The notes below the pieces were generated by a model. It saw only the letters and a program-made list of their open reading frames with translations. It was not told the DNA's origin and made no database searches. From assembly GCA_020634975.1 (NCBI GenBank), contig JACKAQ010000003.1, positions 410,798 through 474,797 on the forward strand: DNA of 64,000 nucleotides. Reading direction: 5' to 3'. Within the stretch, counting starts at the first letter, position 1. Each line of letters begins with the position of its first letter. The position numbers and the translations under genes are program-made. Of this stretch, positions 24,795-34,458 are shown one piece after another. The DNA comes from JACKAQ01 sp020634975 [NCBI: Calditrichia bacterium]. GTDB taxonomy: Bacteria > Calditrichota > Calditrichia > RBG-13-44-9.

Positions 24795-25424
24795 ATGAAC
24801 CCGACAATCATTCCCATATTTCCGCTAAATGTGGTGCTGTTTCCCGGCATTCCCTTACCGCTGCATATTTTTGAGGAACGCTATAAGGAAATGATTCACC
24901 ACTGCATAGAAACCAACGCCGAATTTGGCGTTGTGCTATACGAAAAAAGCCGGGTTAGTCAGGTGGGATGTTCAGCAATTGTTCAGGAGTTGCTGGAAGA
25001 ATATGAAGATGGCCAAATGGACATTCTCACCGAAGGCATTCGCCGGTTTCATATCGAACGGATTATCGATGAAAAAAGTTATCTGCAGGCGGAAGTCAAA
25101 TTTTTACCGGCAGCTAAATCGATGCCGGAAAACAAGTTACTTCAGAAGAACGCCTATCTTTTTCTCAGAAAAATAATGCGATTTACCGACCCGCAATTGA
25201 ACAGCGAACTGTTCCGCGATGCCGATACGCTGCAGCTCTCCCACCTTATCGCGGCATCCGGCGGATTTAGTCTGGATGAAAAACAGCGCTTTCTGGAAAT
25301 GGACGATGTGCCCGAACGGCTGGAGCTGATGATGGCGGACAAAAAATCAGTGATGGAGCGCGTTCGGCTGCATCAACTGATTAAAAATGCTGAATTTATG
25401 GAAGGCAATTTCTCGCGAAACTAA
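24795..25424 (+). CDS. Lon N-terminal-domain (LAN) protein
   Basis: A 209-residue stand-alone Lon substrate-binding domain. The motif IPIFPLNVVLFPGIPLPLHIFEERYKEMI is diagnostic, and GCSAIVQELLEEYEDGQMDILTEGIRRFHI follows it. It lacks the AAA and protease domains of Lon. Family members are cytoplasmic and their role is not well defined. The gene is 65 bases upstream of the M29 aminopeptidase and could be cotranscribed with it. AAGGATG precedes the ATG closely. Confidence 0.9.
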   Translation: MNPTIIPIFPLNVVLFPGIPLPLHIFEERYKEMIHHCIETNAEFGVVLYEKSRVSQVGCSAIVQELLEEYEDGQMDILTEGIRRFHIERIIDEKSYLQAEVKFLPAAKSMPENKLLQKNAYLFLRKIMRFTDPQLNSELFRDADTLQLSHLIAASGGFSLDEKQRFLEMDDVPERLELMMADKKSVMERVRLHQLIKNAEFMEGNFSRN

Positions 25425-25489
25425 TGTGCTGGAATACAGAAAATCGTTAAACGGAAAAGCAGTAGATTTCAGAAAAAAGGAGTTACGGG

Positions 25490-26605
25490 ATGAAAGACCC
25501 CAGAATTGACAAACTGGCGAAAGTGCTCGTTCGCCACTCCACAAAGCTACAACCCGGTGACAAAGTGCTCATCGAAGCGTTCGATATTCCCAACGAACTG
25601 GTGCAATCGCTGATAAAAGAAGCGGTTTCCGCCGGTGCGCAGCCGTTCGTTTGGGTAAAACAACGGGAAATTGACCGCCAGATGTTGCTCTCGGCAACCG
25701 CCGATCAACTGAAAAAACTCGGTGAACACGAACTTGCGTTGATGCAGCAAATGGATGCCTACATTGGCATTCGTGGCGGGATGAATGTTAACGAATTGTC
25801 CGATATTCCGCAGGATAAAATGCGCATGTATCAGGATTACGTGCTGAAACCCGTGCATTTTGAGGAACGCGTGAACCGCACCCGTTGGTGCATTTTGCGC
25901 TATCCGAACGCATCCTTTGCGCAATTGGCCGGCAAAAGCACCGAGGCATTCGAAGATTTCTTTTTTGATGTGTGCACGCTCGACTACGACCGGATGGAAA
26001 AAGCAACCCAGCCGCTCAAAAAATTGATGGAACAAACCGATCGCGTCCGGCTCGTTGGTCCGGGAACGGATTTGCGGTTTTCCATCAAAGGCATTCCGGT
26101 GATCGGCTGCGCCGGAACCCACAATATTCCCGATGGCGAAGTGTTTACCGCGCCGGTTCGCGATTCCGTGAACGGACAAATTTCTTACAACACTCCCACC
26201 ATTTATCAGGGCACTACATTTACAGATGTAAAACTAACCTTCGAAAATGGCAAAATTGTTGATGCAACATCGGACAAACCCGAAAAAATCAACGAAATTT
26301 TTGATACGGATGAAGGCGCCCGTTACGTTGGCGAGTTTGCGATTGCGTTCAATCCATACATCACCGAACCGATGCTCGATATTTTATTCGATGAAAAAAT
26401 CGCCGGTTCATTCCATTTCACACCCGGTAAAGCATACGAAGATGCATTTAATGGCAACGTTTCCAACATCCATTGGGATATGGTGGTTCGCCAGACCAAA
26501 AATCTCGGCGGCGGCGAAATCTGGTTCGATGATGTGCTCATTCGCAAAGACGGCATTTTTGTGATCGACGAACTGAAAGGATTGAATCCGGAAAACCTGA
26601 AGTAA
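25490..26605 (+). CDS. M29-family aminopeptidase
   Basis: A 371-residue metalloaminopeptidase of the AmpS/T type. Conserved features are PGDKVLIEAFDIP near the N-terminus, GPGTDLRFSI, GTHNIPDGEVFTAPV (metal-binding Glu), the YVGEFAIAFNP segment with the second Glu, and GSFHFTPGKAYEDAF with the His ligand. M29 enzymes use two cobalt or zinc ions to release N-terminal residues in the cytoplasm. A strong ribosome binding site (AAAAGGAG) precedes the ATG. A rho-independent terminator follows at 26644. Confidence 0.92.
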   Translation: MKDPRIDKLAKVLVRHSTKLQPGDKVLIEAFDIPNELVQSLIKEAVSAGAQPFVWVKQREIDRQMLLSATADQLKKLGEHELALMQQMDAYIGIRGGMNVNELSDIPQDKMRMYQDYVLKPVHFEERVNRTRWCILRYPNASFAQLAGKSTEAFEDFFFDVCTLDYDRMEKATQPLKKLMEQTDRVRLVGPGTDLRFSIKGIPVIGCAGTHNIPDGEVFTAPVRDSVNGQISYNTPTIYQGTTFTDVKLTFENGKIVDATSDKPEKINEIFDTDEGARYVGEFAIAFNPYITEPMLDILFDEKIAGSFHFTPGKAYEDAFNGNVSNIHWDMVVRQTKNLGGGEIWFDDVLIRKDGIFVIDELKGLNPENLK

Positions 26606-26643
26606 GCGGACGGATTCACCCATTTTCTACAAACTTTATTTTG

Positions 26644-26671
26644 GGGCGAGCAAGTTGTTCGCCCTTTTTTT
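26644..26671 (+). terminator. Rho-independent terminator of the aminopeptidase gene
   Basis: A nine-base-pair stem GGGCGAGCA/TGTTCGCCC with one G-T pair and a three-base loop (26644-26664) is followed by seven T, about 40 bases after the aminopeptidase stop. Confidence 0.85.
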
Positions 26672-26745
26672 CGTCGTGACAATTCTTTACATTTTCAAAC
26701 AGCAATTGATTTGGTTTTAACACCCACCTTTTCATAAATTCCAAA

Positions 26746-28335
26746 ATGCAAACGAACGTAAATATTCCGTCCCGGTTAAAGCGCATCGCGATTGCGCTGG
26801 TTGCCATTACACTGTTGCCGGCATTGTTAATGCTGCTGAAAGAGTGGTCGTATCTCAACGAAAACCAGCGGATGATCGACGAAATTTACCGCCAGCGACT
26901 GGAAACGATCCTTTTTTCGGTGAACCAATATGCCTGGGATGTGGTCAACAGTTGGGCCGGCGAGGTGACGCAGATTCAGCAGCACAATATTAACAATCCC
27001 AGTGAGCAGCAACTGGAACAGTTGTTGAGTCGCAACCGCTCGCTGCAAGCCATATTTTTCACCGATTCGCTGGGTGCCCAAATGCAGTTTTTTCAAGGGC
27101 TTGGCAACAGCGAAAACCCGGAACGTCGTCCGGCACATTTTCAGGAATTGATGAAAACCAATACGCAATTGCTGGGCAAATTGCGCCGCTATCGCGAATC
27201 CGGTTACCGAAAATTGCAGCCGCTCAGTGCGGACAGCAGCAGCGGTTTAACCTCGCTGATTTTCCCGATCGAATCGCCGATTAACGCCGAAATACGCTTT
27301 GCCGGACTGGTGCTCTCGCCCCGCGAATTTATCGAGAATGAGCTATTTCCGAAAATGCAGGAAGTGGGCGGCGACCGTTTTTTGATGGCGTGTATTTCCG
27401 ACGATGAGCAATTTTCGTTCGCCAACGCGCCGGCAATCGATCTGGACGCTGCCACCCGAAAACAGGAAATTTGGCTGTTTCCCGATTACGAACTGGCGAT
27501 TCGCGAACGCGGTGAAACGCTGGAAGAAATGGCGCAATCGTGGTTCAAAGTTAATTTGATGCTGGTATCGCTACTGGTGCTGCTGATGGTTGGTGCGGGC
27601 TGGTTTATTTTCCGAACCGTTCGGCAGGAAATGGCGCTGGCACAGCTCAAATCCGATTTCGTTTCGAACATTTCCCACGAGCTGCGCACGCCGCTGGCGC
27701 TGATCCGCATGTATGCGGAAACGCTGGAAATGGGGCGCATTCCCAACGAGGAGCGCAAAAGCGAATACTACCGGATTATCGGGCAGGAAAGCGAACGGCT
27801 CACCCATTTGGTGAACAATATTTTGAATTTTTCGCGAATTGAAGCGGGCAAAAAAGCGTATCATTTGCAACCGGTTGTGCTGAATGACATTGTGGAGCGG
27901 GTGCTGGAAAGCTATCGCTTTCATCTTGAAAATAAAGGATTTACGCTGGAAACAAATTTGTCGCAATCGCTACCGGAAATTCAGGGCGATATGGACGCAC
28001 TCAGTGAAGCGGTGATAAATCTGGTCGATAACGCCGTGAAATACAGCGAGACCGAACACTGGGTCAACATCGCAACGGGACTGGAAAACGGGCAGGTTTT
28101 TGTGGAAATCAGCGATCGCGGCATCGGCATTCCGCCGAAAGAGCAGCAGCGTATTTTCGAGAAATTTCATCGCGCATCGGATGCGCTGGTGCACAACACA
28201 AAAGGCAGTGGATTGGGACTTTCGCTGGTGCAGCATATCGTCCGGGCGCACAACGGCGATATCCAGCTCAGCAGCCAGCCCGGAAAAGGCAGCCGTTTCC
28301 GGCTGTTATTTCCCGCTGCACCGGATGACCATTAG
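26746..28335 (+). CDS. Sensor histidine kinase, OmpR-partner type
   Basis: A 529-residue membrane kinase. Two membrane segments (about 11-31 and 268-289) enclose a periplasmic sensor region without a recognised fold. The H-box is SNISHELRTPLALI (phospho-acceptor His311), followed by the ATP-binding N-box (INLVDNAVKYS), G1 (DRGIGIP), F-box and G2 (GSGLGLSLV). No HAMP domain is evident after the second segment. No regulator is adjacent; the OmpR-type gene at 34459 is the nearest candidate partner. The 3' end overlaps the convergent phosphatase gene by 30 bases. The ATG has a weak ribosome binding site. Confidence 0.92.
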   Translation: MQTNVNIPSRLKRIAIALVAITLLPALLMLLKEWSYLNENQRMIDEIYRQRLETILFSVNQYAWDVVNSWAGEVTQIQQHNINNPSEQQLEQLLSRNRSLQAIFFTDSLGAQMQFFQGLGNSENPERRPAHFQELMKTNTQLLGKLRRYRESGYRKLQPLSADSSSGLTSLIFPIESPINAEIRFAGLVLSPREFIENELFPKMQEVGGDRFLMACISDDEQFSFANAPAIDLDAATRKQEIWLFPDYELAIRERGETLEEMAQSWFKVNLMLVSLLVLLMVGAGWFIFRTVRQEMALAQLKSDFVSNISHELRTPLALIRMYAETLEMGRIPNEERKSEYYRIIGQESERLTHLVNNILNFSRIEAGKKAYHLQPVVLNDIVERVLESYRFHLENKGFTLETNLSQSLPEIQGDMDALSEAVINLVDNAVKYSETEHWVNIATGLENGQVFVEISDRGIGIPPKEQQRIFEKFHRASDALVHNTKGSGLGLSLVQHIVRAHNGDIQLSSQPGKGSRFRLLFPAAPDDH

Positions 28336-30945
28336 CGTGTGATCGTCCACCCGCGCGTGGCTGCCGTAAAACTGGTTGAGCGCCGCATCCACATTCTGCT
28401 GAATGGCCGTTGCGGTTTTCCCGCGCAACCCGTTTAGTTTATCGAGCAGTTGTTTTTCCTCAAATTGCAGCACTCCCTCGCCGTCGGATTTGGGGCGATT
28501 GGCTTCGATAACGCCATCGGTGTAAAATACCAGCGTATCGCCGGCGGACAAATCCAGTGAAACACTTTCCAGATTTTTTTCGAACAAGGTTTCTTTCGCG
28601 CTCAGCCCGATTCCCAATCCTTTCGATTTGAGAAAACGGATCGGCGACCGGTAATCGCCGGGCATTAGTACCGGTTCCGTGTGTCCGGCGCGAACGAACG
28701 TAACCTTATTATTTTCAACATCTAACATCCCGATAATCAACGTTACGAAAATCTGGCGATCACCAACTTTTGTGGCGAAATAATTATTCAATTGCTGGCA
28801 GATTTGCCCCGGATCATCGGTAAACTGGCTGGAAAACCGGATGAGGCTCATGCACTGCGCCATGTAAAGCGCGGCTGAAGAACCTTTGCCGGACACATCG
28901 CCGATGGTGAATAAAATGCGTGTCGGCTGACCATTCGCATCATTTTTCACGCTGAAAATATCGTAAAAATCGCCGCCGACTTCGGTGGCGGTGTGCAACA
29001 CAGCAGCCACTTCGAAACCCGGCGTTTGCGGCAAATGGTGCGGCAACAGCCCGATTTGCACATCACGGGCATTTTGCAATTCAAATTGCAACCGGTCTTT
29101 TTCGCGGCGTTCTTCCATCGTTTCTTTGAGCCGCTCGCCCATTTTGTTAAAGCTTTGCCCAAGTTCAACAAATTCGTCATTGCCTTCAAAATGAATCTGG
29201 TAATCCAGATTTCCGGCGGAAATTTGTTGAATGCCATCGCGCAATTGTTTGAATTTTTTGATGATAATTTTGTGAATTTGCGTGCCGAATCCGATCATTC
29301 GTTGAATGATAAAAAAGTTCAGCAGCAAATAAACCAGCAATGCAATAGCGATTACCGTGAGCAAATCGTTCCATTGGAATGTTGGGCGAACTTGCAACAC
29401 CACATCAAAAACAGCAAATTTGCCAGTGTTGCGGTCTTCCCAAATCGGCACAAACACCCGTCCGAAAGTAAATTTCCAATATTGCAAAAAACCGAAAGTC
29501 ACTTGGGAATTGTTTAATTCGCCGGATGAGGAATCGCGAATCGGCACCGCTAAAGGATTAATTCTACTGTAGTTAATTAGCCCGACTGGAAAAATATGCA
29601 TATCCTGTTCGATCTGCCACAAATCGAATCTGCGATAATGCCAGAGCCACTGGTCATCGCCTGCGGGATAAAACAGCAGCTCCGATCCACCCAAATACCG
29701 CTGCGGATTGGCAATTTCACGGGCTAAAAATGTGGTATCAATTTTGGTGAGGGTCAGGGTTTCCGTGCTGTCCTCCGTTTCCGTTCGTGCGAACAAAAAA
29801 TAATCGCCGCTTAACGAATCATCTGGAAACGGGTTGTTTTGCGGCACCAGTCGCAGAACGCCTTTTCTGGGCAAAAAACGGGCATTTATCGGCTCGTAAC
29901 CGTCCAGTTTTATCGTTGCTTCGGAATCGATATAGGTAAAATGATGCAGTTTTTCCGATTCCGGCGCGGCTGTTGCTGATTGCAGAAAATCCACAATTCG
30001 TCCGCGAACGGTTTGTGCCTGCCACGTGGTAATGAAGCTGTAAAATATTAGAATCAGTGAAACCAGTTGAATCAACTGTGGAATTGATGACTGAAATAAA
30101 CCGGAAATTTTTAATTTCCGCGCCAGCGATGCGTGGTTGTAAATGAGAATCGCCGGAATTTTGATGACCACAGCGAGCACATACGCCCGGAGATATTGGT
30201 AAAACACGCCGGGCAATTCGAACCAGATTTCCTGGTAAAGAAAGGTACGCTCGCCAACGTCGGCAACCGGATTCAGCCAAAAGAGTATTTGCAAAATCGC
30301 CAAGAATATGCCGCCGTAAATCAAACACTCAATTTGATTTAGCCGATCCAGCCAACTGGTTTGTTTCAGGAAAATGAGCACTAAAATCGCCTGAAAAACG
30401 ATGCTCAGAAAATAGCTTTCCGAATCGAGCATTGACGCAATCGGAAATCGCAGCAGCAACAGCCAGATCAGCACCCAGCCTTTTCCGGTGGTGTTGACCA
30501 AAATGAGCAAAGCCAGCGTAAGCTCGAGCAGCACCAAAAACAAAATCTGGAAGGAATTGCTGAACACACCGGTTTGCAAATCATCAACTATTGAAACAGG
30601 AGACGGCAGGATAAACCGAACCAGCAAATATTCGATCAGCCAAAGACCGGCTAAAAAACTCCACAGCGCTTCACTGGGTGGTTTCAACTGTTTTTTTAAC
30701 AGATGAACCAATTTGAACAGCAGAAAAATGTGCACAAAAGCGACAACTGAATGCAATGTTTTGGGCAAATCCGGCGAGAAAATATAGAAAAATGTTACAA
30801 AGAAGCCAGCAGCGTACAGCAAAAACCGTTTATCCAGCCAGTTGAACTGGCGGATCTGCTCCCAAAATTGCTCAATTTGCTCGGTGATGTTCACTTTTTC
30901 AGTTGACAACGATGGATTCCCGGAAAGCGTTGGTTGTTTACTCAT
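28306..30945 (-). CDS. Multi-pass membrane PP2C phosphatase (SpoIIE/RsbU type) with HAMP domain
   Basis: An 879-residue protein. The N-terminal part has about eight or nine membrane helices, then an extracytoplasmic region (about 340-540), another membrane segment, a HAMP linker (MIGFGTQIHKIIIKKFKQL... AGNLDY) and the SpoIIE domain: NARDVQIGLLPHHLP, EVGGDFYDIF, TIGDVSGKGSSAALYMAQ and DTLVFYTDGVIEA with metal-binding Asp residues. Such enzymes dephosphorylate anti-anti-sigma or similar Ser-phosphoproteins in response to signals. ATG at 30945 overlaps the arfB stop (ATGAGTAA), favouring it over an ORF start at 31026. No STAS or RsbW-type partner is in the window. Confidence 0.88.
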   Translation of the reverse strand: MSKQPTLSGNPSLSTEKVNITEQIEQFWEQIRQFNWLDKRFLLYAAGFFVTFFYIFSPDLPKTLHSVVAFVHIFLLFKLVHLLKKQLKPPSEALWSFLAGLWLIEYLLVRFILPSPVSIVDDLQTGVFSNSFQILFLVLLELTLALLILVNTTGKGWVLIWLLLLRFPIASMLDSESYFLSIVFQAILVLIFLKQTSWLDRLNQIECLIYGGIFLAILQILFWLNPVADVGERTFLYQEIWFELPGVFYQYLRAYVLAVVIKIPAILIYNHASLARKLKISGLFQSSIPQLIQLVSLILIFYSFITTWQAQTVRGRIVDFLQSATAAPESEKLHHFTYIDSEATIKLDGYEPINARFLPRKGVLRLVPQNNPFPDDSLSGDYFLFARTETEDSTETLTLTKIDTTFLAREIANPQRYLGGSELLFYPAGDDQWLWHYRRFDLWQIEQDMHIFPVGLINYSRINPLAVPIRDSSSGELNNSQVTFGFLQYWKFTFGRVFVPIWEDRNTGKFAVFDVVLQVRPTFQWNDLLTVIAIALLVYLLLNFFIIQRMIGFGTQIHKIIIKKFKQLRDGIQQISAGNLDYQIHFEGNDEFVELGQSFNKMGERLKETMEERREKDRLQFELQNARDVQIGLLPHHLPQTPGFEVAAVLHTATEVGGDFYDIFSVKNDANGQPTRILFTIGDVSGKGSSAALYMAQCMSLIRFSSQFTDDPGQICQQLNNYFATKVGDRQIFVTLIIGMLDVENNKVTFVRAGHTEPVLMPGDYRSPIRFLKSKGLGIGLSAKETLFEKNLESVSLDLSAGDTLVFYTDGVIEANRPKSDGEGVLQFEEKQLLDKLNGLRGKTATAIQQNVDAALNQFYGSHARVDDHTLMVIRCSGK

Positions 30946-31363
30946 CAGATCTGTCGATCCGTCCGCGATTGCGTTTGATATCTGAACGATGTTTTTTCTG
31001 TGCAATTCGTTTTTGCTTTGCAGCAAAACTTGGTTTGGTTTTACGGCGCTTTTTCACAGGTGTTGCCGCTATTCGCAAAATTTCTACCAGCCGTTGAATG
31101 GCGGCGGAACGATTTTTTTCCTGTGAACGGAATTCGCGGGCGACAATCAGCAGATCGCCGGCATCCGTGAGCCGGTTGCCCAATTTCGCCAAAAACAAAT
31201 CACGAACATCTTCTGAAAATGTGGTTGCGTTTAGCACATTAAATCGCAACTGGACCGCCGTTGAAACCTTGTTGACATGCTGCCCACCCGGTCCCGATGA
31301 GCGAATAAATCGCAATTCGATGTCGTTTTCATCGATAAAAATATTGTCTGTAACATCAATCAT
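30938..31363 (-). CDS. arfB: ArfB (YaeJ) peptidyl-tRNA hydrolase, ribosome rescue factor
   Basis: A 141-residue class I release-factor-like protein. The GGQ motif at residues 26-28 lies in SSGPGGQHVNKVSTAVQLRF, and the C-terminus is a basic tail (KKRRKTKPSFAAKQKRIAQKKHRSDIKRNRG) that enters the empty mRNA channel. It lacks the codon-recognition domain of RF1/RF2, as expected for ArfB. It frees stalled ribosomes by hydrolysing peptidyl-tRNA. It is coupled to the SpoIIE phosphatase gene by an eight-base overlap. Confidence 0.95.
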   Translation of the reverse strand: MIDVTDNIFIDENDIELRFIRSSGPGGQHVNKVSTAVQLRFNVLNATTFSEDVRDLFLAKLGNRLTDAGDLLIVAREFRSQEKNRSAAIQRLVEILRIAATPVKKRRKTKPSFAAKQKRIAQKKHRSDIKRNRGRIDRSDE

Positions 31364-31380
31364 ATCAAAATCTTAGATTT

Positions 31381-31647
31381 TTAAAAAACAAAGAACAATA
31401 ACCGCCGGCCGATCGCCAAAGCCACGATCAGAATCAGGTGCGAAAAATCGGCAACTCGACCGTCGGATAGTGTAATGGGTTTGATAATTCCGCGGATAAA
31501 ATCCAGCATCGGTACAAAAATCCGGTCGAGCAATTCGCGGATTTTTACCACTTCTTCCCGATAGGAATGCACAAAATTATTCATGATCCAATGGGCAATC
31601 ACACCCAGAATTAACACATTTACTGCAAAATTAATAAGTGCTGACAC
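31381..31647 (-). CDS. YggT family membrane protein
   Basis: An 88-residue protein with two membrane segments separated by a P-x-L-x-x-hydrophobic region (RIFVPMLDFIRGIIKPI), the YggT pattern, and a final hydrophobic helix ending in LLFFVF. Members are small integral membrane proteins with roles suggested in cell division or osmotic stress. The GTG at 31647 is chosen because GGAGG precedes it at eight bases; ATG codons further upstream (31662, 31728) would place that site inside the gene. It lies 17 bases upstream of arfB. Confidence 0.8.
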   Translation of the reverse strand: MSALINFAVNVLILGVIAHWIMNNFVHSYREEVVKIRELLDRIFVPMLDFIRGIIKPITLSDGRVADFSHLILIVALAIGRRLLFFVF

Positions 31648-31785
31648 TATTCTCGCCTCCATTTTGTGTTGCGGTAGAAGATACGGCGAAACCGCATGTT
31701 TTTCAATAATTAACTGATGTTCCGCCATTTCCGGTTATGGCAATTCCGCCCGGTGAAACTTCCCCATCTATTTGACAGTTGAGAT

Positions 31786-32844
31786 ATGGAGAATATTTTT
31801 GTATTATTGATGCGCAAATATGACAGAAAACAAAAGCGAGCTAAATTGAGATCATTTGACGAATATTCCGGTTTACCACCTCATATTAACACCCACCAGT
31901 GGGCATGGCAAAAACCCAAACGCGTGTGGGTGAATGTTCTATTATTTATTGTTACTATTTTTAGCACAATGGCTGCCGGCGCCGGTTTTCAGGGATACAG
32001 TTGGTTGGCAATGTGGGAAGAACCCTCGCTGATTTTTAACGGCTGGCCTTATTCGCTGGCGGTGCTGCTCATTTTGACAACCCACGAATTCGGGCATTAT
32101 TTTGCCGCGGTTTATCACCGGATGAACGTTACGTTACCGTATTACATTCCTTTGCCGATTCCCGATTTATTTCATTTTGGAACGATGGGTGCGTTTATCC
32201 GCATCAAATCGCCTATTCCCCATCGCGTTGCGTTGATGGACGTTGCCGTTGCCGGACCGATCATGAGTTTTATTTTCAGCATTATTTTTCTGGCTGTCGG
32301 ATACAGTATTTTGCCGGATGAAACGGTCGTTCGCGATTTTATCGATACGGTTCACGGACGGTTGGGCATTACGCCGGACCAGATTGCGCAGGATGGTTTG
32401 ACGCTAACGATGGGCAAATCGCTGCTGTTCAGCTATTTTAATGATGTTGTGGGCGGCGGCAAAATTCCGATGAGCGAAATTTACCATTTTCCCTTTATTT
32501 TTGCCGGATGGGTGGGTTTTCTGGTAACGGCAATCAACTTGATTCCCATCGGGCAGTTGGACGGCGGACATGTGGTTTACGCTCTTTTCGGTAGAAATGC
32601 GCGATATTTCAGCTACTCCGCTTTTGGTGCGCTCGGTGGTTTGACCCTGTTTTTCTATTTTCAACGCGGTTCTGAGGGCATTGTCTGGCTGCCGTGGATG
32701 ATTATTTTAACCCTTATCGGGCTGCGCCACCCGCCAACAGCCAACGACGATTTGCCCATCGATGCCAAAAGAAAATGGTTCGGCTGGGCGTGTATCATTA
32801 TATTTTTATTGTGTTTCGCGCCGCTGCCGGTTCATTTGGAATAA
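31786..32844 (+). CDS. Site-2 protease-like M50 metallopeptidase
   Basis: A 352-residue membrane peptidase. HEFGH (100-104) in a membrane helix is the zinc site, and NLIPIGQLDGGH (Asp259) supplies the third ligand. PLPIPDLFHFGTMGAFIRIKSP is the conserved beta-loop region of the EGY/S2P branch. About six or seven membrane segments surround these. It has no PDZ domain. Such proteases cut substrates inside the bilayer. It is followed, 55 bases later, by a small membrane-anchored protein and by era, on the same strand. Confidence 0.88.
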   Translation: MENIFVLLMRKYDRKQKRAKLRSFDEYSGLPPHINTHQWAWQKPKRVWVNVLLFIVTIFSTMAAGAGFQGYSWLAMWEEPSLIFNGWPYSLAVLLILTTHEFGHYFAAVYHRMNVTLPYYIPLPIPDLFHFGTMGAFIRIKSPIPHRVALMDVAVAGPIMSFIFSIIFLAVGYSILPDETVVRDFIDTVHGRLGITPDQIAQDGLTLTMGKSLLFSYFNDVVGGGKIPMSEIYHFPFIFAGWVGFLVTAINLIPIGQLDGGHVVYALFGRNARYFSYSAFGALGGLTLFFYFQRGSEGIVWLPWMIILTLIGLRHPPTANDDLPIDAKRKWFGWACIIIFLLCFAPLPVHLE

Positions 32845-32899
32845 TTTTTTTGTGCTATTCTGAAAAATTTGATATTCAACAAAACGGAGAAATCACCGA

Positions 32900-33487
32900 A
32901 TGGTGCTTTGGACCATCGCAATTTTTATGACCATTGTTTTTCTGGCGATGCTGCTGCTCGTTCTTTTTCGAAAAATTCAGTTCGACGCAGTGCACCGCAA
33001 TTTTTTGGATTTTGAGGATGAGTTCGGCGGCAACATCGACCGCAGAGGCTTTGCGGTTCGCCCGAAATACAACGGCATTTACAAAGGTCAACCGTTTGCC
33101 ATTTCGTTCACGTCGGAAAAAGACCAGCAAATCCGGCGCTATTATATTGTGATCACCATGAAAGGGCATTCGCAGAAAAATTTTACCATCATGTCGCGGG
33201 AATGGCTGGGCAACGGGAAAATGGACGAAGAACGCCAGCGCGATGCGTTGCCGATAAACAACGATCGTTATTTGCTGGAATCGCCGAATGTTAAGATTAT
33301 TAAAAAACTGGATGTTAGCGCCATCGAAAATATTATTGAAACAATGGAGCCGTTCGCGTGGATGCTGGTTGGCAAGAGCCAAATGCTGTTGGAACGCGCC
33401 TCCCAAAACATCGTCGAAGATACCAAAATTGAAGCGCTTCGCCCGTTGTTGGAAGGGCTTTTCCGGCTTCAGGAAACCACAGGATAA
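32900..33487 (+). CDS. Hypothetical single-pass membrane protein
   Basis: A 195-residue protein with one N-terminal membrane segment (about 3-23) and a soluble domain of mixed alpha/beta character. No family was recognised. Its stop lies two bases before the era ATG, so the genes are cotranscribed; the site-2 protease gene is 55 bases upstream. The text around RYYIVITMKGHSQKNFTI and LLESPNVKIIKKLDVSAIE suggests a compact domain, possibly periplasmic or cytoplasmic according to the unproven topology. Confidence 0.65.
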   Translation: MVLWTIAIFMTIVFLAMLLLVLFRKIQFDAVHRNFLDFEDEFGGNIDRRGFAVRPKYNGIYKGQPFAISFTSEKDQQIRRYYIVITMKGHSQKNFTIMSREWLGNGKMDEERQRDALPINNDRYLLESPNVKIIKKLDVSAIENIIETMEPFAWMLVGKSQMLLERASQNIVEDTKIEALRPLLEGLFRLQETTG

Positions 33488-33489
33488 CC

Positions 33490-34419
33490 ATGTCATCTAC
33501 CGAAAATCCGGTTTTTCAACCGGTGCCACCCACCTTTCAGGCGGGTTATGTTGCCGTTATCGGCTTGCCAAATGCGGGCAAATCGACCCTGCTCAATCAC
33601 TTAATTGAACAAAAATTATCGATCGTAACGGATAAACCGCAAACCACCCGCAAAAATGTGTTGGGCATTCTGAACGCGCCCGGCTATCAAATAGTATTCA
33701 TGGATACGCCCGGAATGATCGACCCGCGTTACAATCTGCAGGAAATGATGATGCGGTTTGTAAAAACAGCCATCAACGATGCAGATTTGCTGGTTTACGT
33801 GCTGGATGTTTCCGATAAACGCCAAAAACCTGAAACCGTTCGCGATTTGCTCAGCGGTGCAAAAGGCAGACCGGTGTTGCTGGCGCTCAACAAAATCGAT
33901 TTGCTGGACGATCCCAAAAAGGTGCTGCCGATGATCGAAGCGTATCAGGCGGTTTTCCCGTTTACCGGAATTTTACCGATTTCCGCCGAACGCGATATCA
34001 GTCTGGACAAATTGGTGGTGGAGATGGTGAAATCGCTGCCGATCAGTCCGCCGTTTTACCCGACCGATTTCATCACCGATCAGCAGGAACGCTTTTTTGT
34101 CGCAGAAATTATTCGCGAAAAAATATTTACGCTGTTCAGCAAAGAAATCCCCTACGCAACCCATGTCGAAGTAGAGGAATTTCGCGAAAGCAACGGTGCG
34201 AAAGATTACATCCGTGCTGTTATTTATGCGGAGCGACAAACCCAAAAGCAGATCATCATCGGGAAAAAAGGTGAAGCGTTGAAACGAGTTGGCGCATCTG
34301 CCCGTAAAGATATTGAGCAATTTCTGGATCGACCGGTTTTTCTGGAATTGTTCGTCAAAGTATCGCCGGATTGGCGCAAAAAAGACAGCTTGCTGCGCCA
34401 GCTCGGGTATAATTCGTAA
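33490..34419 (+). CDS. era: Era GTPase
   Basis: A 309-residue Era. G1 is GLPNAGKS (25-32), G2 is in PQTTRKNVLG, G3 is DTPGMID, G4 is NKID and G5 is ISAERD. A C-terminal KH domain carries IIGKKGEALKRVGASARKDIEQFLDRPVFLELFVKV. Era binds the 3' end of 16S rRNA and aids assembly of the small ribosomal subunit. The N-terminal extension of about 18 residues before the GTPase fold is slightly longer than usual. An operon with the preceding membrane protein is likely. Confidence 0.96.
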   Translation: MSSTENPVFQPVPPTFQAGYVAVIGLPNAGKSTLLNHLIEQKLSIVTDKPQTTRKNVLGILNAPGYQIVFMDTPGMIDPRYNLQEMMMRFVKTAINDADLLVYVLDVSDKRQKPETVRDLLSGAKGRPVLLALNKIDLLDDPKKVLPMIEAYQAVFPFTGILPISAERDISLDKLVVEMVKSLPISPPFYPTDFITDQQERFFVAEIIREKIFTLFSKEIPYATHVEVEEFRESNGAKDYIRAVIYAERQTQKQIIIGKKGEALKRVGASARKDIEQFLDRPVFLELFVKVSPDWRKKDSLLRQLGYNS

Positions 34420-34458
34420 ATTATTTTGCTGTAATTTTTCACAAAATCGGGTATCAAC

